Made by a program: the position numbers and the translations under genes
Assembly (NCBI RefSeq): GCF_000204055.1
Contig: NW_006768780.1
Span: 284,286-348,285 of the forward strand
Origin: Melampsora larici-populina 98AG31
Taxonomy: Eukaryota > Basidiomycota > Pucciniomycetes > Pucciniales > Melampsoraceae
Length of the DNA stretch: 64,000 nucleotides
Direction of reading: 5' to 3'
The notes under the pieces: model-generated
Databases searched by the model: none
Told to the model about the DNA's origin: nothing
The model's input: only the letters and a program-made list of their open reading frames with translations
Part shown: one piece after another, positions 1-8,487 of the stretch
How positions within the stretch are numbered: position 1 is the stretch's first letter
How the letters are laid out: each line of letters starts with the position of its first letter

Positions 1-185
1 TTGTCAAATTACAACCATCAACAGGAAGTATTTTTTAAAAAAAGAATAGAAGGTTTTTTCTAAAAAGTATTCATTAGCAGAAAAAAGTTATCAAATTTTC
101 AGACATTTTAGTGGTATTTTTTGGAGCTGTTGACCGTAGTTTTTTGGAAATCAGTTTTTGGAGGTTCCATCTTTGACTGATATAG

Positions 186-800
186 ATTAAGTCAAGTGAT
201 GATGTCCTTTATGACAAAGCTGCTACTGTTGCAGCCAAGATTGATGAGCTTCGAGAATCATATCTCTCATCCAATGGCTCAAACAACACGACAATGTTGG
301 AGCTTAGAAACCAGTTTGCGAAGATCCTCTCTTATTCTTCAAAAAACTGGTACCGAAACTGGTCAGAATTCACATATGACTTGGTTAGAAAGGACAGTGC
401 TGCTAAAAGACCGATTTTCGCGAACCAATGAGATAGACCTACGTCTACTCCAAGATCAGACCAAGATAGATTATACATCTTTGCTCCTCCAACGAACCCG
501 GTTTATCCTCCCGACCTTTCAAGACAGGTATCACTGGCTGGGAAAGGGAATTCTGGAGTTCAGCATCCCACAAACTCTGGTGATCAAGTCCAAGGAACTT
601 CTGGTGATCGTCCGCCTTCTCAGTCAGGTGTGCTTTCAGTCGAAGACAGGATGGCTGTCCTATCCAAGAAAAATGTGGAGGCGCAAAATCGAATTAACTT
701 GCTTCTCGACAATCAAGGAAAATCTAAGGGGAAGAAATGTTCTCGTCGTCGTCGTGAAAAGATTGAAAAGTTTCACAAGAAATCTTTTAACGTCTCGTAA
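186..800 (+). pseudogene. Coding remnant with one in-frame TGA, probably transposon-derived
   Basis: Reading the frame whose codons start at multiples of three, about 205 codons stay open from just after a TAG at 183 to a TAA at 798-800, broken once by TGA at 429-431. The product would be polar, with a Pro/Ser/Gly-rich middle and a very basic C-terminus containing a run of arginines (RRRR). The longest ATG-type ORF here lies in another frame and looks like a shadow. I do not recognise a family. It lies directly upstream of a DIRS-order retroelement and could be part of it or of an older element. The TGA could be a mutated CGA arginine codon, but that is inference. Confidence 0.35.
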
Positions 801-847
801 GAAAGATCCAGATTGTGTCTAAACTAGAAAGTGTACAGAATGGAACT

Positions 848-1333
848 GATGGCACAGTATGCCGCGTAAGACACTTCTAGCTACACGCTGGTCTACGCCG
901 AGAACAAGTGAACTGACCTGATGGCACAGTATACCGCGTAAGACACTTCTAGCTACACGCTGGTCTACGCCAAGAACAAGTGAACTGACCTGCAAGCTCG
1001 AAGGAATGGTACGAGCGGCGAGGTTAAAGGTAAGTAACAGACAAACAAAGTTTATGATTGATTCTTTTCGACGCGACAAACCTGATGGCACAGTATACCG
1101 CGTAAGACACTTCTAGCTACATGCTGGTCTACGCCGAGAACAAGTGAACTAACCTAAACAGGTTCAGACAGTGAGAAAACAGTAGAGACAAACACAAGGA
1201 AAGATATCAGGCTCAGCACTATCTAAAAGAGAAAATAAAGGCAAAGAAAAATAAGGGTACCTGCAAGCTCGAAGGAATGGTACGAGAGGCGAGGTTAAAG
1301 GTAAGTAACAGACAAACAAAGTTGATGATATGA
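848..1333. repeat. Interspersed direct repeats upstream of the retroelement gag (72-bp unit x3, about 70-bp unit x2)
   Basis: A 72-bp unit beginning GATGGCACAGTAT occurs at 848-919, 920-991 and 1084-1155 with a few substitutions. A second unit beginning GCAAGCTCGAAGG occurs at 992-1060 and 1263-1333 and ends in a stretch containing GGTAAGTAAC. The order is A-A-B-A-B. Such duplicated blocks next to a tyrosine-recombinase element recall the split direct repeats of Ngaro/PAT-type elements, but I found no matching copies downstream of the recombinase gene. They may instead be a local duplication in a 5' leader. Confidence 0.7.
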
Positions 1334-1982
1334 TAAAGTGATCCGAGAGAGAAAGTAGTAATGAGAAAAAGATTAGTTCTGAGAGTTTGTAGAGAAAAAT
1401 CTAGATGATGGTGAATTGACTTACTGATTCTTTCCGACACGAAAAGAATCAGAAGGGGGGAAAGAGGGAGGAACAAGAGATACAAATGACCCTGAGAAAA
1501 TTTTCCATCGTCCCTTGACACAAATGAATTCTGCACTATCCTAAATCTACGCCTTGACGAGCCACCCCTTAATTCACTCTTCCCAAATAAGACAATTCTT
1601 TTCCCAAAAGAATCATTACCCACACAACACTCTGTACACACCTCAAACACCAGTAACCGTGATTCCAACTCTGTAATGATCTTTGACCACCTTACTCGAC
1701 ACTATCACAACAAAGAGTTCGTCTAATTCATCTGATTCAACTTCGAAATCAGAAAAGGACAACAAAAAGTTTGCTTTCATTACAAAGAAAGTGGAAACTA
1801 CTGAAGATGAAATCGAGTTCACTCCGGGTGCCCGTCTTTTTGCTGCTGACGTCAAAGGTTATGAGTCTAGCATTGTGGCTGCCGTTAGAGGTTTCAATCA
1901 AAATGGAAAGCCAGCTTATTTTCCTGAAGTTCTATCAAAAGAACTACTTTTGGGAAATTACATTGATCTACGAAGGATCAAA

Positions 1983-3261
1983 CACAGGGGGAAAACTAGA
2001 AGCTCACATAGATGTGAGCAGAGAAAGTTTGGAGGTTTCTCCAAGATTGTTTCCAGATTGTTTCCAATTTTCTTCCAGTTTTCCTCCAATTTTCTTTCAG
2101 CTCATCATCTGATCAAATGGTCAGCATGGCCTGAGCAGATGAGTTAGGCCTTCCTCAGGCTTTATCCCTCAGCCAAGAAGCCTGAGGGAGGGCTAGCTTA
2201 TCTGCTCAGGTCATGTCGGGCCCTCCATTGCTCAGCCTGCACAGTCAAGTGACCAAATGTGATTGAGCAGTGAGAGACCCAACCAAATGTGAAAACACAA
2301 TGGGAACCATCCCTTTGAATAATTCTGATCCCAGGAATGCCACTGAGGATCCTAGGTGAGCAGCCCCTCAGCCAATACTCAGTGACATCCTTTGGATACT
2401 TCTGATCCCAAGAATGCCACTGAGGACTACGCAAGCAGCCCCTCAGCTAATACTCAGTGACATCCTTTGGATACTTCGGATCCCAGGAATGCCACTGAGG
2501 ACTAGGTGAGCAGCTGTGCTGAACTGAGCAGCCCCTCAGCTAATACCCAGTGACATCCTTTGGATACTTTTGATCCCAGAAATGCCACTGAGGACTAGGT
2601 GAGCATCTGTGCTGAACTGAGCAGCCACTCAGCCAATACAATCATTAACATCATTTGGATACTCCTGATCCCAGGAATGCCACTGAGGACTAGCTGAGCA
2701 GCCCCTCAGCCAATACTAAGTGACATCCTTTGGATCCTCCTGATCCCAGGAATACCACTGAGGACTAGCCGAGCAGCTCCACTGAACTGAGCATCCCCTC
2801 AGCCAATACTGAGTGACATCCTTTGTTACCTCTGATCCTGATCCCAGGAATGCCACTGAGGACTAGCTGAGCAGCCCCTCAGCCAATACTCAGTGACATC
2901 CTTTGGATCCTCCTGATCCTGGGAATACCACTGAGGATTGGCTGAGCAGCTGTGCTGAACTGAGCATCCCCTCAGCCAATACTCAGTGACATCCTTTGGA
3001 CCCTTCTGAAGGTGATTCTGAGTATACAGTGATGTGTCAGCTGGGTCCTGAGCACTCATCCATTCTCAAGAGAGGCTCATCCAAGATGAAGATGAGCATG
3101 CTTTAGCAAACTTGAGCAATACCTGAGTATTACAGGCTGAACACGTTGGCACCACCAAAATGGTGAATTGAAAGAATCTGAAGGAAATTGAAACATTTTT
3201 GGAGTTATCAGGAAGGTACCCTCTGCTCACATCTATGTGAGCTTTTATTTTTCCCCCTGTG
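1983..3261. mobile_element. Non-autonomous TIR transposon inserted in the gag gene (CACTA-like ends, AAA target duplication)
   Basis: The element starts CACAGGGGGAAAA and ends with its inverted complement. The terminal inverted repeats match at 39 of 41 positions and each contains an 8-bp palindrome around AG (GCTCACAT-AG-ATGTGAGC). It is flanked by AAA on both sides (1980-1982 and 3262-3264). Removing the element plus one AAA (1,282 bp) joins the two gag segments in the same reading frame, which independently supports the borders. No transposase is encoded; the interior is mostly minisatellite. A CAC terminus with a 3-bp duplication suggests the CACTA superfamily, but the assignment rests only on those ends. 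Confidence 0.85.
2300..3010. repeat. Minisatellite of 75/93-bp units inside the TIR element
   Basis: About eight tandem units share a core reading CAGTGACATCCTTTGG, then GATCCCAGGAATGCCACTGAGGA (shown here in two parts), then GAGCAGCCCCTCAGCCAATA. Units come in two lengths, about 75 bp and about 93 bp. The longer form carries an extra segment containing TGTGCTGAACTGAGCA. Short and long units partly alternate. Units differ by scattered substitutions, so the array is not recent. The small ORFs that cross it are repeat translations, not genes. Confidence 0.85.
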
Positions 3262-4102
3262 AAAGGAGAGCTTCTTAACAAAAAGAAGGGAGACGCGCCT
3301 TTCATGGCGTCTGGAAAAGAAAAAGGACTTGAAGTTTCAAAATTTCTTACTCAAGAAATTGATGATTTGGCAGAGTGGGAGCATTACTTCAGAATCTTCA
3401 AGAAAGCTACGAAGATGGCCTTTCCGGACTGTGGAAAATTTATTTCAGAGTATTCTAAATATATTAAATCTCAGTTCTGGTCTGGTGGCATTAGAGCAAA
3501 TTGGAGAAACATTGCGGATTACAACGCGGCTTTTAGGAATCAAGTGGCCAATCGAAGATACGTTTGTTTTGCAGACTGGAACCATAAAGATTTCGATGTC
3601 CTTAAGACGCAATTTTTTGGTAGTGCATACAATCAATGTTCTAGTAATTTGGTGGCTCCTTTTTCTTTCGCTCTTTATAATCAGCCTTTTGTCAATCCGG
3701 TTGCTTCTTCTTCGTTTTCACAAGTAAGTAATCTTTATTGATATATTTCTTTTGATGTGTCACTTACTTTTTGGAGTAGCCTGCTGTCCAAGCTCCTTCT
3801 TGTAGAAAAGGAGCTCTTCAGGCAGGTCCTTCAACGTCATGACCGGCTACTCCTGGAGCTCATTACACACCTGAGCTTAAGCATAAGAATGGTTTGGGGA
3901 TTACTAGCGCGAAGGGAGTCAAGCATGCGGAACAGTACTGTTTTGCATACAATTCTCCTGAGAACTGTTCGTTTTCAGATGCGGATTGCAGTAGGCTACA
4001 CCTTTGTGTTGGTATTTTTTCCTCTTACTTTTCTTTTGTTTTTTCTTGTGATTTTGATGTGTCTTCGAGAGAGTTGTGGCTGACTGAAAAGTATGTTGCA
4101 GA

Positions 4103-5968
4103 ATGTCCGGGGATGTGGTGCAAAACACCGCGGATGCGATCACTCCTGAAGAATATACTTCAGAGAGGTATCTTAGGGGGTATCAATGGGATGGTTTGAA
4201 TCCTCTTGTCTTTTCAGCAGCCATTGAATCTAGTTAACTGCGGAACCGTTTCCGGATGCTCCTTCCTTAGAAGAAGATGAAGATGTGGCGTTTGCCTTGA
4301 AACGGTTTCATTATTTATTTAAAATTCAAACACCTTTTAATATTGATAAGATGGAACAATTACTGAAGTTCCATCCTAATCAACCAGTTGTTAAGTCTGC
4401 AATCAAAGGTCTCAGGGAAGGATTTTGGCCTTCATCTCGACTTCCGTCGTCAGAAATTGTGGACATTCCGAATCACAAAACTTGTTTTGAAAACCAAGAG
4501 CTTTTGGAGAAACAATGTGAAGAGGAAATTGCTAAAGGTCGCTATTCCGAAGAGTTTTCAACGTTGCTACCCGGAATGAAAGTCATTCCTCTGTTGATGA
4601 CTTCAAAGAAAGATTCCGACAAGATGAGAGTTTGTTCAAATATGAGTTTCGGCAAACCGTCTCCAAATGAATTTTGATGGGGACAAAATTAAAGTTTTGT
4701 ACGACTCACTTCAATCGTGGATGCCGTTTTTAATCGAGGTGAAGAAAAAACACGGGGACGTTACGATTTTCAAATCCAACGTGGAGGGAGCTTTTAGGAC
4801 TCTTCCAGCTCATCTTCAATACCAAATTCAACAAGTTCTACGCATCAAAAAGAAATTCAGAATCGATCACAACCTCACTTTTGGCTCTTCAGCATCTCCA
4901 CACATCTGGTGTGGAGTTTTCTCGCTTGTCCTCTGGATAGCGGAAGAAATTTTTCATATTAAGTCTCTTAACTGTATGATGGACAACGTTTGGTCCGCTG
5001 CGGCTGCCGACGATTGGATCACGTTTAATGATCACAGGATTCCAGGTCCCCAAGCCAAATTACTCATGGTTTTTGATATCTTGGGTGTACCTTGGGTATG
5101 GAAGAAGCAGGTTCACGGTTCGGTTTTAGAGATTATTGGTCACATCGTAGATTCTAAGAAGATGAGTGTGTATTTGGAAGCGGACAAGAAGTTGCTAATG
5201 ATAGATGCGATTAAAAAGTTTGTGTCTACTCCGAGTCATTCACTTAGAGATTGGCAATCCATGCAGGGTTGGATATCTTGGGGCTTTAACTCAATGCCCT
5301 TAGGTAGATTTGCATTGCAAAGTCTTTATGAAAAGACGGGTGGAAAGACGGAACGGTTTCTCTCTATTCATCTTAATAAAGAAAATCAGGGCGAACTTCG
5401 GTGGTTGATTGATTATTTTGAATCAAGCAACGGAGTTTTAGTCCTGAAATCGTCAACTTGGTCTGCTCTTCAAGCCAATTTGTTATTTTATGTCGACGCA
5501 TGTCCAACGGGTATTGGGGTGTGGGAACCTGGTTCAAGGAAAGCTTATTATCACAAGTTGCCACTACCTTCTCGTCATATTTTCTGGGTAGAGTTGTTAG
5601 CTGTTTTGGCGGCCATTGATTTGGGAATCAACGCAGGATCAAGAAGAATTTATGTGCATACCGATAATAAAAACGTTTTTCATCTATTTAACTCACACCG
5701 TCCTAACCAACTCATTCGTCCTCTTTTTCGTTACATTGTTCAACGGATGGTTGATTGTCAAGTGGAAGTAAAGGTTTCTCATATAGCTGGGTTGACAAAC
5801 ACCTGCGCAGAGATTTTATCTCATTTGTTAACGGACGCTGTTAACAGGAAATTTCATCCTTCATCTATTTCTCTTCTTAAAATCAATCCTGTTCTTGGAG
5901 CAGGTGGTATCGAAATAAACTTAGAACATTTTAATAATCCGGCTTTATCATGGCGTCGGGAGCTTTGA
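4103..5968 (+). pseudogene. DIRS-type reverse transcriptase/RNase H gene with two frame breaks
   Basis: The first part opens with an ATG at 4103 overlapping the gag end, reads 44 codons and hits TAA at 4235-4237. Homology then continues in another frame (4243-4677, with the DEDVAFALKRF region) and shifts again near 4667-4677 into the long frame ending at 5968. In that last segment the RT fingers/palm (residues about 20-130, with AFRTLP and SPHIWC), an RNase H domain (YVDACPTGIGVW near 275, VELLAV near 308, HTDN near 331) and the end NTCAEILSH are clear. The motif A position reads SNVEGAF and the YxDD box reads MMDN, so two expected catalytic aspartates are asparagines. It would copy element RNA into DNA; this copy is almost certainly inactive. 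Confidence 0.75.
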
Positions 5969-6987
5969 TAAAACCATCGACAGTATCTTCAGTTAATCAC
6001 ATCAAATTATTAGTCAAACAAGATCAGAAAGCTATTATTAATATTTCAACTTATCAAAAGTACAAATCTGCTTTTAGAAGTTTTTATTGTTTTTGTTTAC
6101 AATTCGGATATCTTTTCAATCCTAATTGTGATACTCTTTGTGCTAATTGTGATACTCTTTGTGAATACGTCTCATATACCTGCAGAAAAATTTCTCCTAG
6201 ATCAGTTCGAATCTATTTAACTGGAATCTACTTCGTCTTCAATCTCAAATATACAAAAGTAAGATGCGAAACGAAGAACGAATTAGTGAAAAAGACTTTG
6301 AAAGGTTGTTTAAAAACTTTATCAAAGCCAGTTCATCAAAAAGAACCTCTTACGATTAATCAGATCAAACATGCTGTCTCAAGTTTAGGTGTTTCTCATG
6401 ACAACCGTTTGTTTTTAGTTCTGCTAAGTGTGGGTTTTGGAGGTTTACACCGTTTGGGTGAACTTACTATTCCAGATTTGAAAAGGTTATTCAATGAGAA
6501 GAAAATTATTCGCCGCTGTTCTTTAAAATTCTCTGTTTGTGGAAAGTTCCTTAAATACATTCTTCCTTATTCGAAATGTGATTCTGGGTTCACGGGGGTT
6601 TCAGTGATCATTCAATTTTTTGAGAATTCATCTGCCTGTCCGATTATTCGAATGAAATCATATTTACAATCTAGAGACCTATTATTTTTATCAAAGTCAG
6701 AATTATTTTTAACTTTGAATGGTTCCATTCCGTCAAGATCTTGGTTTTTATCACGTTTTCATTCTCTGTTCGACAAGTCTTTTTCGGGGCATTCTCTTAG
6801 GTCTGGTGAAGCAACTGTTTCAGCACAATCAGGTGCTTCTATGGAGTTTATTCAATCAGCAGGAAGATGGTCTTCAGAGGCCTTTCGTATTTACGTTCGT
6901 GGGCACGTTGCGTTAAGATTGCCAGATTCACAAAATCACGTGATTGGTCAACCCGCACATGTCGGTGCTTCTGTTATTTTCATTTGA
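5950..6987 (+). CDS. Tyrosine recombinase of the DIRS-order element
   Basis: This 345-codon open frame starts at an ATG overlapping the end of the RT gene by 19 nt. An N-terminal SAM-like core-binding region (residues about 25-125) precedes the catalytic domain. Visible catalytic positions are R168 in GLHRLGEL, H281 and R284 in GHSLRSGEA, W307 in GRWSSEAF and the nucleophile Y315. These are the expected R-HxxR-H/W-Y set, so the protein looks intact although the neighbouring element genes are broken. A 21-bp in-frame tandem duplication repeats NCDTLCx at residues 59-72. It would integrate the circular DNA copy of the element by strand exchange without a target duplication. Confidence 0.85.
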   Translation: MASGALIKPSTVSSVNHIKLLVKQDQKAIINISTYQKYKSAFRSFYCFCLQFGYLFNPNCDTLCANCDTLCEYVSYTCRKISPRSVRIYLTGIYFVFNLKYTKVRCETKNELVKKTLKGCLKTLSKPVHQKEPLTINQIKHAVSSLGVSHDNRLFLVLLSVGFGGLHRLGELTIPDLKRLFNEKKIIRRCSLKFSVCGKFLKYILPYSKCDSGFTGVSVIIQFFENSSACPIIRMKSYLQSRDLLFLSKSELFLTLNGSIPSRSWFLSRFHSLFDKSFSGHSLRSGEATVSAQSGASMEFIQSAGRWSSEAFRIYVRGHVALRLPDSQNHVIGQPAHVGASVIFI

Positions 6988-8487
6988 TGTGAGTTACTAC
7001 TTAATCTTTTCAAGTGTTTAGTGTGGTTCATCTGCTATGTCTCTTAGGTTTCTTCTTAAGGAAGTTTTCTTTGGCATTTTAATGATGAAGAGATTTTTTA
7101 ATCTTAGTTATGTCTGAATAGAAATTTTTGTTCATTTTCTTTTAACAAGAAGAGCATATTTCTACGTTACACTTTTTTGAAATTTTTCGTTATTGAGCTC
7201 TTTTGGATTCTTGAACTGACATTGATTCTGGCTTTTTTGTTTTAAATTTTTTCTACTCCTCCCTTCTTCACCACTCTTTGACTATGCTTTTATAATAGGC
7301 GGGTCGGAGAGGGTGTTGTTTGGTTTTAGGACATGATAATTTATACAAAGTTTATGCCTAGCGTCTTTTAGCGTGTCAGTTTCATCTATCCGTAAGTCTT
7401 GACGATATTTCCATCAAAACAGATCAACTTGGGCTTTCAAACGACATATAATCTTAGGACCATGAGATAGAGGTTCCTTCACATGTTGAAAACAAAGAGA
7501 CCCTATTGTTTCCCTGAATCTGTATGTCTATCCATGCAAGTCTAATGAGATATCTTATCCTCAATTAGTTTGTCGAACGAGAGTGCAGTGTATCAATGCT
7601 AGTCATATATTTTGCTCAAGATCCCCAATTTCTGTCGTTATATATGTCCTATGTAGTATACAAGAAAATGGCAAGGAGGGAGGTATTGTAAGCATCAGGT
7701 TGTGCAAGATGTTCACTTCTTTCGTTCTCCTCGAGATATATGGTACAACCTCTTGTATCGTTCCTTATCATGTTTTTTGTTATGACGCCATGACAGGATA
7801 AGAAAAAGTGAAGTAACAGAACCTTATATGCCTACAGATCGCAAGGAACAAAACATGATCTTGGATGTCTCATGGGAGCTTCAGGTATTGGAGAGCACCA
7901 TGAACACAATCTTAGCAAAGAAACATTGAAATCGAGTTGATTCTTTCAACTCATCGACACACAACTTGTTTTCCATGCGCTGGTTTTCCGAATTGACGTC
8001 TTTCGTCTGTTAGCTCAACATCCTGGAACAATCATATCTGTGATATTCACCATCAGACTTCAGGACATGCTACAAGGGAATTCTAGTATTCATCATGGAT
8101 TCTGGTCGCGGAGGAGTTCACATTGACTTGGGGTCGAAAAATAAGTTCAAATTATTGGCAAAGATTGAAGGATAAAAATTTACGTTGTTGGGTCCTCATA
8201 TTAATGTTATGATACATAAAAGTGAATAAGAGAGATAAAGAAAGAGAAACGTCCGAAATTGAATCATAACAGAAAAGATTGGTATGAATCAGAAAGATAT
8301 TAAACAGACACAAGAATCATCACCCAGGAATTGAATAGATTCAGGAGTAATTAAGGAAGATAGCAGGAAATAAGTTTGTAATAATTGTAATGTTTTTGCA
8401 CTTATCTCTTGCGAGACGTCTTCGATTGCTTTGTACAGTATGAGTACATCATCGACCAGAAGTGACACATAGGGTGTTCTTTTTGAA
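6988..8487. other. Non-coding stretch after the recombinase gene; no gene seen
   Basis: AT-rich DNA with only short, unconvincing ORFs. The left part probably contains the 3' end of the retroelement and the right part the downstream region of the kinase gene. I looked for copies of the 848-1333 repeats and for a complementary region and did not find one by eye. Confidence 0.5.

Larger units (their letters stand above)
1683..4149 (+). pseudogene. Gag-like gene of the DIRS-order element, interrupted by a DNA transposon
   Basis: Coding runs 1683-1982, resumes in frame at 3265 after the inserted element and one copy of its AAA target duplication, and reaches a probable donor at 3724 (CAA|GTAAGT). 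A 56-bp intron leads to a second segment from 3780 with one in-frame TGA at 3840-3842. It contains a CCCH-like array (C-x8-C-x6-C-x3-H) around 3935-4005. A further intron (about 4008-4101) joins a short last segment with another Cys/His knuckle and a stop at 4147-4149. Such C-terminal zinc fingers are usual in gag proteins of this group and would bind element RNA. The donor of the second intron is uncertain (GTTGGT or GTATTT). Confidence 0.6.
1660..6987 (+). mobile_element. Degenerate DIRS-order (tyrosine recombinase) retroelement, coding core
   Basis: Three consecutive plus-strand genes have the order and content of DIRS/Ngaro retroelements: a gag-like protein with zinc-finger cysteines (1683-4149), a DIRS-type RT/RNase H (4103-5968) and a tyrosine recombinase (5950-6987). 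These elements integrate through the recombinase rather than a DDE integrase, and none is visible. I see no methyltransferase domain between RT and recombinase, which fits Ngaro better than DIRS1, but the sequence is too decayed to be sure. Gag has an in-frame TGA and a transposon insertion, and RT has two frame breaks, so this copy cannot be autonomous. Outer borders (repeats, internal complementary region) were not located; the limits given are those of the coding core. Confidence 0.8.

Noticed and set aside
196..822. 208-codon ORF at the left edge as a gene
   Set aside because: Its composition is unstructured; another frame of the same DNA stays open with one TGA and looks more protein-like.
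2300..3010. Regularly spaced repeats resembling a CRISPR array
   Set aside because: The host is a eukaryote, the units are contiguous with no unique spacers, and they lie inside a TIR-bounded element.
3757..4083. 108-codon ORF within gag
   Set aside because: The zinc-finger cysteines lie in a different frame; this ORF is a shadow of gag exon 2 and its intron.
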